From: Neoscytalidium dimidiatum
Lineage: Eukaryota; Ascomycota; Dothideomycetes; Botryosphaeriales; Botryosphaeriaceae
Assembly: GCA_037367355.1 (NCBI GenBank)
Contig: CM074696.1
Span: forward strand, 1,612,001 to 1,676,000
Length of the DNA stretch: 64,000 nt
Direction of reading: 5' to 3'
The notes under the pieces were generated by a model. It was not told where the DNA came from. It saw nothing but the letters and a program-made list of their open reading frames with translations, and ran no database searches. Shown piece by piece: positions 1 to 11,208 of the stretch; position 1 is the first letter of the stretch, and each line of letters opens with the position of its first letter. Position numbers and translations under genes: made by a program.

Positions 1-3000
1 ACCACTGATGGTGCTTCTCCTCCAAGGCTTCCTTGAGATCCTTGAGCTTATCGTTGAGATTACGCTCCGAGACGTTGTTGAGGACAAACAGGACTTTATC
101 CTGGACTTCCTCATCTGGGTCCTCATATAGGTCGGGCCGGAGAGGAGGATCTGCATGGAGGCAGGTAAATTGACGTGCGCTGGGCTCGTGGCCATACTCC
201 TCGACGTTTCCATTGGTCAAAGAAACGCCGTTTTGCGAATCCCCGTTGGTTTCTCCGTTGGTCTCCCCGGAGCGCTGTCGCCTAACAATATCCTCCGCCT
301 TGTTCCAAACTTCCGTACCTTGCAATCCAGGCACTCGAAGGAGACGATCGCAGAAGCTGGGCCATTCGTGGAGCCTGTTGGAGAAATTCAAGAGAGCCTG
401 CAGACCGAATTTGTACATGGATGCCTCGGGTGGGTAATCTTGAACTGCCTCCAAAACCATAGCCAGGCCAGCCTGTAGCGGAATGCGGGAGAGCAAGTTA
501 TACTGGATAATCCCACCAAAAAGTACAGCAGTGGTCGCCAGTGCCTCTAGAGGATACTCTCCGAAACAATTGTACTCATCGAAAAGGCCGTGGATCATGC
601 AGGCAAAGAGGTCTTGATCCGCAGGATCCTCGGAGGTCTTGTACTTCTGTAATTCCTCGATAATATGGCGCACGTCGCTCTCACCGCTGTACATGTTCTT
701 GTAATGCTCCTGCATCTTCCTATCAGCTTCAGGCGAGATGGAGTTTCCGTCCTTGCTGTTAGCGTCAATGATCTCATCGAAGCCTTCACCATAATTAATC
801 AACCTGGGGTATGCTCCAATGCAGATCCGCTGTAGGGAAACCAGTTCCTCATCCGGCAAATGGCCCTGAAGGAATCCCAGAAGAGGATGTACCGTCTTGA
901 CAGCTAAGGGAACATTTGGAGGAGGGACGCCGTCACGCTGGGCCTGAAGATCCGTCTCGGCCTTGTTGTTAAGGAACGACGCGAGGACCCTAGGAAAAAC
1001 AGGTATCTGCCTCAACGTGTCCTGAGCCCAAGGCTCCAGGTCAAACAGTCCTTCCCGATGTGCAAGAGCTGCAAGGTCCAGGCTCATATCGGAGTTCAAC
1101 GCCACAAGATCTTGAATCCAGCCGTGTTCCGCAGCATGCTCCATGATCGTACTCAGGGAAAGTGGATTGGCATTGTAGAAGTCCAAGAACCTGGCAGCAA
1201 CCCAAATATTATCCTGCTTCCAGAGGCCGTGAAGTGCGAAGCTGTAGACATTGGGTACGCGTTTCTCTACGAAGGGTCCAAAGAGCTGGCGCATCGCCAT
1301 TTCCTGGAGGCCAACCCAGGGTTTGGGCACAGCGGACGCAGCGACGACGAAGATATCCGTGTTCTGATTGATAACAGTCTGCGGGATCTGTGAGCGTTGA
1401 GCGATGTTGTAACTCTCCTGCGAGCGGAAAATGATGTTGAAAAGGGCTGCTGTGGCGTCCAGTGAGACGAGCGGGTGCTTCACAACTTCCTTTGCACGCT
1501 CCTTGACGACTTCAGAAGCATCATCAAATTGCTCGAGGGTGAAGGCCCTGCGGAGGCGAGGCACCTGCGTGACATCCAAATCCTCCGGGCTGCAGGCAAG
1601 GAATGCCACAACGAATGACAGTTGGGTCTCCGAGTGGGTCCAGGATCCTCCCCATAGCAGCTGAATATCGAAGTTCTCATACTCTTGGGCTAGAGGTAGA
1701 AGCGCATTGTAAAGGGCTAGGAATTGTTGCGGTGTGATCTTGAGGCCCTCACGGTCGAAGGAGTGGACCACATCCTGCCAATCCAGACGCTGTCCTGCAC
1801 GATGCTCCCGCAGAGCGGCTATGAAGTTGCTCGCATTGTACGCTTGGCCGTTCTGGGTGATCGCCATGAAGAGAAGCGCATTTGCAACCTGCTGGTAGCT
1901 GATGTCGCGCGTCTCGACGCTTGCTAGCATTTCCTTGCACGCATCCAAGCTCGACGTGGCGCGAGGGCCTGCGCGCTGAACATGCTTGATCAGCGGGTTC
2001 TGGTTCTCAAGCAGCTCAAACATGTGGAGAGCCGCAGTGACTTCCGGCGGTAGTATGCCCGTTGACTTGTCGTACTTTGCGGTGATAGCGAAGAGCAGGT
2101 TATTTTTGCTGTCGTCGTTCCAGGTGCGTGGAGGGTCTTGCGCTAGGCGGTCGATAACGGTCGCAAGGATGGCAGGTGAGATATCGTCTTGTGAGTCCGG
2201 AACGGAATTGACGAGGCTCATGAGGAAGTTCTGGTAATTGTTGGAAAGGATGGCATCGGCTAGGAAGAAGAAGGTCAGCAGGTTTTGGAAACTTTCGAGG
2301 TGGGGCTGTAGTCTTACCTTTGGTCCTCAGGTCCGACTTTGACGTGGTCTTGCACGCCAAAGCTAGGGTCGTCTTGGCGACGGGGTCGAGCTTAAAATGT
2401 TCCATGAATGTGGACAGGTCGAAGTCTCGGAAGAGATCGCCCTCCGTTGTGTCAATTGACTCAGCAATCTTGTATGCTTGCTGCGGGTCGCGCGTGATCT
2501 TGTGCATCTCCTCGACGAGCAGGCCGTAGCTTCCAGAGTTGTCACCACCCTTGGCGGAGCCAGGGAAGATCTGCGAGGCATTGCTCTGCAGCAGGCGGCG
2601 GAAATACTTTGAAAAGACCTCCATACCGTTGGAATCGACCAGCTGAGGTGAGAGGCTATGTTAGATAGAATTGATGCGGCAGGGCGGCGAACGTGCGTCA
2701 GTACTGACCTTGCGAATCTGATCGGTTTGCTGTTCCCACTTGGTCTTGTCCTTGTCTTCCTTGAGCGAGCTCAGCAGCAGGAATACCTGGGCGATGACGA
2801 TCTTGGCGAGTGACTGGCCGGACGGGGCAGACGCGGTGGACGTGCTGCTTGGCGAGCCGATGTTGCCTGACTGCGAGAGTGAAGGCGAGGCGCGAGCTAC
2901 CTTGGAGCTCCCTCCGCCGCTGGTGCCTGGCGCACCTCCACCACCTTGCGATGCGGAAGGCAAAGCCGCGGCGGAGGAAGCGAAGTGCGAAGGGCCCTGG

Positions 3001-3305
3001 GAAGCTATGGTTCTGGAGCGGCCGGAAGACAGCAGCGGGCCCTGGGAGTGCTGCTGCTGCGATCCGGATTGCGACGGCGAGAAGGGCGACGACGTCGACG
3101 AGGCGGACGAGGTGCGGCTGATGATACGTCGAGTGCCGGACGATGCGACCGAGGGCGGGTTGTTGACGGGTGAGAAGGAGGCTCGCGAGGGGCTGTTGGC
3201 AGCCGAGTTGGAGCGTGTCGAGGTTAAGGCGGTTGAGATGGGAGTAAGGCCACGCCGTCCGCTGGGTTGCTGACTTGAAGAGCCCCAGGGGAATTGCTGG
3301 CTCAT
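1..3305 (-). CDS. NOT1: CCR4-NOT complex scaffold subunit Not1 (N-terminal part, runs off left edge)
   Basis: Not1 is the scaffold of the CCR4-NOT deadenylase complex, which shortens mRNA poly(A) tails and also acts in transcription. The start is the ATG at 3305 (protein begins MSQQFPWG). I read three exons: 3305-2709, 2642-2318 and 2259 to the window edge, with introns at 2643-2708 and 2260-2317. About 1060 residues are visible, roughly half of a usual fungal Not1, so the 3' end lies outside the window. The first 170 residues are a Ser/Gly/Gln-rich disordered tail. The long helical repeat region follows, including recognisable stretches such as FDIQLLWGGSW and, near the edge, ADPPLRPDLYEDP followed by VLFVLNNVSERN. 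This last part matches the segment of CNOT1 that recruits mRNA-binding adaptors. The gene is divergent from the F-BAR gene across about 1.1 kb. The family call is secure; exact exon edges are inferred. Confidence 0.93.
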
Positions 3306-4386
3306 CTAGGCAGCTATTCCATCGGGTTCGCACGCGCGACAAGGTAGGAGAGAGGTGGCGGCGAGGAGGACAGGTGCGGTCGGTGGGGGATGATGGCACT
3401 GGAGGTGAAGTTCAAGGTTGGCAGCCCGAAGACGTGAACGGGCCTTGCGCGGCACTTACCGCCGGGGGCAGCAGCAGCAGCAGCGGACCCTCGAGCAGCA
3501 GAGCAGCGCAGCGCATCGCATGCAGCCCGCACCACCGCTTGCGCTGCAATGTTACCACACAGCAAGCACGCCGGGCAAAACTCAACGTGCACACTCGCTC
3601 CAGCGCTGGACAGCTGTCACCCGCGTCCCTCACCCCTAACCATGCCAGCAGAACGCCTGTCCACGGCGCGACGATAATTGCGCGACAAGTCCTAGCGATG
3701 CTGCGACGGTGCGAACGAACCCGCTCTCGCCGCGCTGGCATCCGCAGTCTATTTGCTATCTAACTTTATGCCCACCCTGTCATTTCATTTCCCCGAGGCG
3801 CGAGCCTGCAGGCCGTAGTTGTCTGTCTCTTGCTGGCCGCAATGGTGCTGCTTGATGCCCGAGAACGGGAAGTCGCGGCGGCGGCGGCGGTATCTGCAGC
3901 AGCGCACCGCCGGTGTTGAAGCCGCTGCCTACCGGTGGCGCCACGAGAGAAAAGCGAGCAGTGCCGTTGGAGTTGGGTCCGGCGGGACTGCTGGTCGCAA
4001 GATGCAGACCCGCCAGCAGCCTTGCAGAAGCGCGCCTAGCAGGCTAGTAGGGTGAGTGAGAGCGGTCTCACGTGTTGGTGAATTCAAAAGAAGGGACTGG
4101 GGCGGTGCGGTGTGGCGTTGGCGTTGGCACTGGCAGTGGCACTGGCGGCCGGTTACCCAGCGAACGCAGGCCGCATCGTGTTTTGCCAAGCCTTACCGAC
4201 AGCTCTGCAGCTGCTACCACCCGCTCCACCATACCAAGGCACGCGCCGCCGACCCAGCTTCCCTGCCTGTCTGTTAATTACCAGCGACGCCCTGCAGCTC
4301 CCTCGCCGTGCTGCGCTCTCCCATCATCTTCTATCCTGTTCTGCCCCGTCTGTCCGCTGAATAGACGTCACTGATCCCCCGGCAGC
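3306..4386. promoter_or_regulatory. Shared intergenic region between NOT1 and the F-BAR gene
   Basis: This 1.08 kb GC-rich stretch separates two divergent genes and must hold both promoters and 5' untranslated leaders. It contains a CAG/GCA-rich run near 3466-3515, GGC-type trinucleotide repeats near 3873-3890, and a TGGCACTGGCAG-like run near 4120-4150. I see no supported gene. The open frames here are short, overlap each other on both strands, and have no recognisable domain. Confidence 0.5.
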
Positions 4387-7300
4387 ATGCCTGGGACCAC
4401 TATGTCCGACCCACCGTCGGTCTCTCTGTCGTGTTCGATCTCCCCGTCCGCCCGGGTCCGATCCATGCTGACCATTTCTAGTTGCGAACAATTTCTGGGG
4501 CAAAGATGACGCTGGCGTCGGCCCGCTCCTCGAGCGCATGCACAATGCTAAAGTCACTGGCGATGAGATGAAGGCCTTCTACACCGGTACGCTGCCTCTC
4601 TCCCTGCCGTGGCCTGACACGATGCTGACCCACCATAGCCCGAGCCCACATTGAGGAAGAATACGCCCGCAAACTCCTGAATCTATCCCGCAAGCCGCTC
4701 GGTTCCTCAGAGGCCGGTACTCTGAAGATGTCCCTCGATGTCGTCCGTGCCGAGACAGAATTGATGGGCAAACAGCATCAGAACATTGCGGGCCAGATGA
4801 AGTCTGAGCTGGAGGAACAGCTATCTGCCTTCACTGGTGGTTTGAAGGAGCGAAGGAAGATTGTACAGACGGGGATCGAGAAGCTTTTGAAGGTCAAGAT
4901 GCAGCAAACGTCTGCTGTCAACAAGGCCAGGGATCGGTATGAGCAGGATTGTCTGAAGATCAAGGGTTACCTAGCCCAGGGCCACATGGTCATGGGCCAT
5001 GAGGAGCGAAAGAACAAGGCCAAGCTGGAGAAGACTCAAATTCAGCTATCAGGGAGCAGCCAAGAATACGAACAGGCAGTCAAGATCTTGGAAGAAACAA
5101 CCGCTCGGTGGAACAGAGAATGGAAGAAGGCTTGCGACGTAAGGAAGCTCGCGCATCCGGCTTGCTCAAATGCTAACTGCGCTTCAGAGCTTCCAAGACC
5201 TTGAGGAGGAACGTATTGACTTCATGAAAAGCAGCTTGTGGGCCTATGCTAACATTGCTTCGACTGTGTGCGTCAGCGATGACGCGGTAGGTACTTTCAC
5301 AACGTTGATCCATAACATAGACTAATCTTGGCTACAGTCCCTCGAGAAGATACGTCTTTCACTTGAAGATTGCGAGGTCGAAAAGGATATCACAACATTC
5401 ATCCGTGAAAGCGGCACTGGCCAGGAGATTCCCGATCCTCCTAAATTCATTGACTTCTGCCGCGGGGATGCTTCCGATGATGCCTCTATCACCTCCGAAG
5501 AAAACAATTACACTGTTGCTCAGTTCGCCCGCACAATGAACCCAGCTTTTCGAAGTGCATCGCCACAGCCATCACTGTACGAGTCCCACCACGATCCTAA
5601 CAATCCGTTGGCAAGGGAGCTAGCCCATAGAGAAGGAGGCATGCCAACATCCTCCCCTTTGGAACCGACCATGTCAGCCAGATCCGATCCCCGGGCTGTG
5701 GCGCAGGCAATGCAAGAGCAGTATCAGAGCCAATACGGAGAAATCCCGCAGATACCTCACAACTCGTATCCAACGGATGGAATGACACAGTTTTGTCGAA
5801 TCCCACCGCCCTCTGAACGGAGCTCTTCAATCCCCAGCCCGATCCGCCCAGACAGTCGCGATTCCCGCAGCGATCTTTCAGCACCTACTTCCTTCACTAG
5901 TGCTGATCCTGCTAGCGGTGGGGTATCTCCCATTAAGCAAATGGAAGAATCCGTTCCAGAGCCCGGAGCTCCGGTGCCCCGGGAACGTGGAGTCCTAAAG
6001 AAGAAAAGCGGCTTCTTCAACAGCCACAGTCCGTTCAAGAGGAAGAGTAAAGGGGAAGAGAACGGGCCATCATCACCAGCAACTCCAACTGGACGAAACA
6101 CGTGGTCGGCAGCAACTGCTCGTGATGGGTCACGACCACCTCAAAACCGCCAAGCTCGTCCGACTATACTCGGAAATGATGGAATGTCTGCCAGCCCAGA
6201 GCCTGATGCCGAACCTGTTGACCCTCGCGCCAACTTCCAGCTAAATGTGGGAAAGAATGTATTCGATGTTGCATCTCCAGATAAGACGAAGCAAGAGCCG
6301 GCTAAGAACGGGGGTGAAGAGGCGGATCCAATCGCTCAGGCGTTGGCAGAACTAAAGGCTCCTTCTAAGCAGTCTTCTTTGAGAATGACTGCAGATCGTT
6401 ATGCTGGACTCGCCACCCCAGCTCCTCCTGGAACTCCTGGAAATCTGTCGGATGCTGGAGGCAACGTACCTAACCCTCTTGCTAGTAACAACGCTCGGAT
6501 GCCTCCACCTTCGTACGAACAGCCGATGAGTCGTTTGGGAGCACCCCAGCCTGCCCATACGGCGAAGCAGATGCAGCAAACGACACAGAGCTACGTAAAG
6601 CAGACACAGAACATGTTCAACCCCCGAGCATCTGGAGGATCTTCTCGTCCGAGCACTCGCGGTAGTCAGGATATGCGAGCGACTAGCCCAGCGCCAGGTC
6701 CTCGCGCTGCCAGTCCAAGGCCTGGCATGAATAACCGGGCCGCTTCTCCGAACCCGTATGCTGCTCCTGTTGGTGGAAACCGCCCCAGAGCTCAGTCAAC
6801 CAGCCCAGTTAAACCTCGCGAGTTTGGAAGCTGGAACTCTCGCAACGGTTCTCCTGGAAACGTTCCTCGAGCAGTATCGCCACAGCCCCAGTTCAGTCGC
6901 CCCGGTACACGGGGCGGTGCTACTTCTCCAGCACCCCACTTTGGCGGTCCAGCTCAGAGACCTGGTAGTAGCGCTGGAGGTGCCATGGTGCTCGCTCCAT
7001 CTCCGGCCGAGGGCGGAGGTGGATATGGTACCCAGAGGACCGGTCGCTCCACTACTCGTCCAATGAGCTATTATGGGGGTGGAAGCAGTGACATGGGAGG
7101 TCAGGGACAAGTTGGTCGCGTGCGAAGCAGGAGTGTTGCAGCTGATGCCCGCTACACTAAGGACGGACGACCGATCATGCATTACTGTAAGTCTAATTCT
7201 ACCCCAATTAATGCCAAGTAGGCCACTGTACTAACTTGATACTGAAAAGCCCGAGCGATGTACATGTACCAGGCTCAGATTCCTGAGGAGCTCAGCTTCA

Positions 7301-7419
7301 ATAAAGGCGACATTCTCGCCATCACCAGGGAGCAGGACGATGGCTGGTGGGAAGCCGAAGTCGTCAGCAAACCTGGACGCATCGGTCTTGTACCCAGCAA
7401 CTATCTCCAGAACTGCTGA
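4387..7419 (+). CDS. Cdc15/Imp2-family F-BAR and SH3 domain protein (cytokinesis/septation)
   Basis: This family binds membrane through its F-BAR domain and scaffolds the contractile actin ring during septum formation. I read six exons: 4387-4432, 4482-4586, 4639-5138, 5188-5286, 5338-7186 and 7250-7419, giving 922 residues, close to the length of fission yeast Cdc15. Residues about 15-270 form the F-BAR domain (SFANNFWGKDDAG, then ARAHIEEEYARKL and long charged helices). The middle 550 residues are Pro/Ser/Arg-rich and probably disordered, with many SP sites suited to phosphoregulation. The last 58 residues are an SH3 domain: AMYMYQAQIPEELSF, then DDGWWEAE and GLVPSNYL. The first intron uses a weak GTTCGA donor, but only that choice joins the frame. 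Whether it is the sole Cdc15/Imp2 paralogue in this genome cannot be seen here. Confidence 0.92.
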
Positions 7420-8092
7420 GCTCTTCTCTATCTCGGTATTGAATGATTACCATGCCTCTCCCTTACGAACACACATGGATACACGCCTATGGTATACTGG
7501 CATTTGCATTTCGGTGATGGTTAGGCCGACGGTCGCTTTCTATAATTTTGGAATTGATTTTATGAAGCGTTTGTTTGATTGGATTCCCCCAGATTGTTGA
7601 TTTTGTACGGAGAGGAAGCGAGCGGATCATTTTGTTTTTATGGGCTTCTTGTTTCACTTTCGAGCCACATTTTGGCTACCACAATGCGATACACTGCGAC
7701 TACTGCTTGAAATTTTTCTCGTTTAGATGACATTAATGAGAATGCAGATCTCATTGATCATCCAAGCATGATGCATAATAGCAGCATTGTGAGAAGCAGA
7801 TCTTACGATTTGCACAGGACCCAGGCCTGCGGTGTCTCTGTAAGTTTCTGACAGGTTAATTCAAATCATGCTTTCAATAGAGATTCTTTGTTTCTGGCAA
7901 TTTGTTACACGAAAGTCTATTTCTCCCCCACTAAGTATCCGTAGGGTGACCAGATTCCACCGCATAAGACAGATAGCAAGCACAATCAACCGCTGGCGTA
8001 CCAGGATAAGCTTTCAGCTTAATAGCTAAGTGAAGAGCTAAGTACGAAGAAAGATACCAGAGATGAGCTAACAGTTAAATACCCAGCAAAGG
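7420..8092. other. Intergenic, convergent 3' ends
   Basis: This region lies between the 3' end of the F-BAR gene and the 3' end of the minus-strand gene at 8093. It is more AT-rich than the flanking exons and probably carries both 3' untranslated regions and polyadenylation signals. I see no gene, RNA or repeat in it. Confidence 0.5.
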
Positions 8093-8933
8093 TTACTCCT
8101 CCGTCACCTGCGGAAGGACGGGGAAGTTAGGAGTAGCCTGGTGAGCACCACCAGCCACTCGGGACACGGGAAGCCAGTTCTGGATGAACAAGCTAGTGCG
8201 GTCAAATTCCTCTACAGTCTCGAATGGCAGCTCCGCCACATGAGAGGGCAGAGCCTCCAACCACGCAACGGCTTCCCTCGCTGCTGTAAGCGGATCTGAC
8301 TCAGCCTTTTTGCCCGCAATAAGATGCGTCGAGATGAGCTTCTCATCCGGGTGATGGAGCAACCAAAATGCCGCAGCGCCATTTACTTCAGCCGTATCTC
8401 GGAGCCTAGGATACAATTCCTTGAGAACCTTGTCGGTGACGGCGGGGTCACCTTTGTATGCGAAGCGTTGAACTCGGCTCAGAGCGTGTTGCTCGACCGG
8501 GTTGAAGTTGTGCGCGCCGATGACATCCCAGATCCAGCGTTGGACATTCTTGAAGATGGGACGGTCCCAAAATTTTATGCCAGGTGTGCTTCCTTCGTAG
8601 ACCTTGTTCATCCAATCGACGTACTGAGTAGCGGTGTCCCGTGTGGAGAAGAGGTAGGCTCCGCCGGTGAGGAGATCTCGATTGAGAGGGTCGAATCGTG
8701 CAGGGACGTATTTGATGTACATGCCAGGCTGTTTGTCCATGACCTGCCGATCAAAGTCGAGTTCGTTGATCATGTACTGAAGAGGCCCATCGGCGTTCAT
8801 TGTGAACGAAGAGGTGAACTTGAGACAAAGAGGTTTACTTCAGAGAGCTTTTCTCCAGCTTGAAGGTAAAACTTACTGCTGAGGTTGCAGCGATGGAACC
8901 GAGATTGTAACCAAGGATCTTTGAGGAGGACAT
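8093..8933 (-). CDS. Conserved fungal protein of unknown function
   Basis: Two exons (8933-8877 and 8818-8093) give 260 residues, starting MSSSKILGYNLG. The 58 nt intron has a GTAAGT donor and AAG acceptor. I do not recognise a catalytic motif, signal peptide or membrane segment. The sequence looks like two halves: residues about 35-95 (MYIKYVPARF, then GGAYLFSTRDTATQYVDWM) and residues about 165-215 (GAAAFWLLHHPDEKLI). Each has a strand-rich stretch next to an amphipathic helix, as in ferredoxin-like or dimeric alpha/beta-barrel folds; this is only an impression. The gene is divergent from the C2H2-Zn2Cys6 transcription factor and shares its repeat-bearing promoter, so co-regulation is plausible. 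The clean frame and intron support a real gene; the function is unknown. Confidence 0.75.
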
Positions 8934-9150
8934 TGTCGTGGTACAATCGTTTGCGGCTAATGATTTTGCCACTTGAAGGAGTTTAACGGTATGAACTAAT
9001 CTGTAAGGTTTATGTTGCTAGAAGCAGACTCTTCTTCTCCTCACCGCTACTATTTATATACGTTAGAGAGTATTTACAAAGCACAAGATCTAGGCGTGGC
9101 GGAGCGCGTTCAGGATAGTGCGTACACAGTAAGCTGGGAAGCTGGGGTCT

Positions 9151-9224
9151 CGGCATCCCGCCGGGGCCTGTCGGTATCCCGCCCATTCCCGCATCCCGCC
9201 TAGTCCGGCATCCCGCTTATAAAG
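9151..9224. promoter_or_regulatory. Four tandem CGGCATCCCGCC-type elements followed by a TATA box
   Basis: Within 67 bases there are four near-identical copies: CGGCATCCCGCC at 9151-9162, CGGTATCCCGCC at 9172-9183, CGCATCCCGCC at 9190-9200 and CGGCATCCCGCT at 9206-9217. They lie on the same strand, spaced about 15-21 bases apart. A TTATAAAG sequence follows directly at 9217-9224, about 90 bases before the transcription factor start codon. A degenerate fifth copy lies inside that gene's first codons near 9330-9340. The layout resembles a cluster of binding sites in a divergent promoter. The binding protein is not known; autoregulation by the adjacent factor is only an inference. Confidence 0.6.
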
Positions 9225-9313
9225 TCGCTGTTTCTCCCTGATTACCATCTTCGCCTCGTTTTCTTACACACCTTCACTTCTTCGACTTTTGATCAAGTAA
9301 CATTCCATGGGAC

Positions 9314-10937
9314 ATGAGTTTCCAGACTTCGGCATCCCGGCCGGCAGAGCGGGCTTTCCATTGCTCGGAGCCCGGATGTCACGCTAAATACGTCCGAAAA
9401 GAGCATCTCAACCGTCATCGCAGGCAACATCTGCAAGAAACTCAAGCAATCTGCCAACATTGTGGTCATTCCTTCTCCAGAGGGTAAGCTCTTCCCACTG
9501 ATGTTCATACTAATGTTCACGCGCATTCTGCCCGGGAGTTCGCGTACATCTTAGTAATGCTTCCGCATTGATGACACCTTCCGTCTCCCCAATGAACTGC
9601 AGTCTATCGTATCCTAGCGAAATCTCGCAGCTGATAATTCCGAGAACACCAGAGACCTCCTCCTCCGACATCTAAGGCTATATCACATCGACGTCGAAGT
9701 CTACCGCTCTCGGGCGCTTCAAGCATGCAATTATTGTCACTCTCGAAAAACTCGATGCAACGGCGGTCGTCCCTGCAGCGCATGCACAGAAAGACGAATA
9801 GAATGTTCATTCAGTCGGAACTCGGAGCCGTCGCGCGATGCTAACCTGCCTAGCGGAATCACCATTTCTGAACCTGCGAATTTCATCCGACAGAGTCAAG
9901 TGAGAGAGCAAAATACGAGACAAATTGCTGACGTGTCGCACTCGTCTGAAGAGAGCATATCTGAGGGCCAGATCGACCTTTGGGAGATGTTCCTGGAATA
10001 TCAACAGCAATACATCAGCCGGCGAGACCCAAACCCCTCAGATCCCATGGAAGACTTTCCTACAGCAGAAAGATCTCCAGGTATCGATCTCTCAACAGAC
10101 CCCAATGTCCAGCATTACCTGGATGTGTATTTTGCAACGTTTCATCCCCAATGGCCGCTCCTTCATAAGACATCCTTCCGTGTGGAAGGAGAGCCCCAGC
10201 TACTTATTCTTTCCATGGTAATGATCGGTCTTTGGATGAGCGGTGAACCAGAGGCCCGGAGCGCAGCGGAGCTCATCCACGAGAAGTCTGTTCTTCTTCT
10301 TCATGAACAAAAGGTTGTCCTTAGCTAATTGTGCTGCGACCTTTCTGCTGACATTCATTGCCAGGACAGATGGGACATGCCTTCTGCCGCAAAGAAGGGC
10401 GACGACTACATCTGGCCGCTGAGCATCTACCAGAGCATTCTCCTGCACGTCGTCTTCAGCATGTTCCGCTTCGACGCGGACAATCCATCTTCCGATTCAA
10501 AACAACGACTCCCCCCGCAGCACGTCCACGAACTGCTGACAGAGGCCATCAAGAGCTGCCTCCGGAATGACGTCTTTCTCTACCCGCGGATGCTTAAGCA
10601 GTATGCTCGGCTCGGCTTTGCATTTTCCGTGTGGGTGCCCGTGGAAGAGGTCAAAAGGCTGGCTCTGCTTTTGTTCAGAGTATGCGATGCTTGCTACGGC
10701 AGGAACGCGCCCTTGTCTCGCTCAGATCTTCGTTTCCCGCTCCCTGAGAGTCACTGGCTGTGGGAAGCGGCTGATATCAGAAACTTTATCATCCGCCGCG
10801 ATGAGGAGGCAAGGCGGGACGGCGAGATTCGCACGGAGGAGGATTTCTGGGTGTCGAATCTTGAGAATGGTATTGAATTATCCTGGCAGAAATTACCCCA
10901 CCACCAAAAAAAAAGTAGATCCTGCAGGTGTTTCTGA
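9314..10937 (+). CDS. Transcription factor with C2H2 fingers plus a Zn2Cys6 cluster and fungal-specific regulatory domain
   Basis: Exons 9314-9483, 9653-10313 and 10365-10937 encode 467 residues. The first C2H2 finger is at residues about 16-38 (FHCSEPGC, then HLNRHRRQH). The second spans the first intron (ICQHCGHSFSRGD, then LLLRHLRLYH). That spacing, C-x2-C-x12-H-x4-H, decided the acceptor at 9652 over two other AGs. A Zn2Cys6 cluster follows directly (ACNYCHSRKTRCNG, then PCSACTERRIEC). The fungal-specific regulatory domain starts near residue 150 (VYFATFHPQWPLLH) and includes DDYIWPLSIYQS. The C-terminus, LPHHQKKSRSCRCF, sits on a run of nine A's near 10907-10915, so a sequencing indel or a further exon could change the last residues. 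The protein is short for this class, which often exceeds 600 residues. The target genes are unknown. Confidence 0.85.
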
Positions 10938-11208
10938 TTGCTGAAAAAGACCCGTTTCACAATGACGGAGCATGCCTAAAGAGCGAATACGGAATACCTA
11001 CGAGTTGCCCGGTAACTAAAGTTCGGCATAAGCTCCCCATGAGACAGGGCAGCATTTGATTCTATTCTCTCTACTCTACTAGGCTCCCCTCGTGGGAAAT
11101 AGTTTAGTCCCTTTACAAGTCGAAAGCATTCAGATTCAGATACGCACTTCCACCAAAACTGAATTCATGTGCATCTCCATTACTCATCATGATTATGACA
11201 CATACTCT
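10938..11208. other. Intergenic, convergent 3' ends
   Basis: This short AT-leaning spacer lies between the 3' ends of the transcription factor and NTE1. I see nothing in it beyond expected 3' untranslated sequence. Confidence 0.4.
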
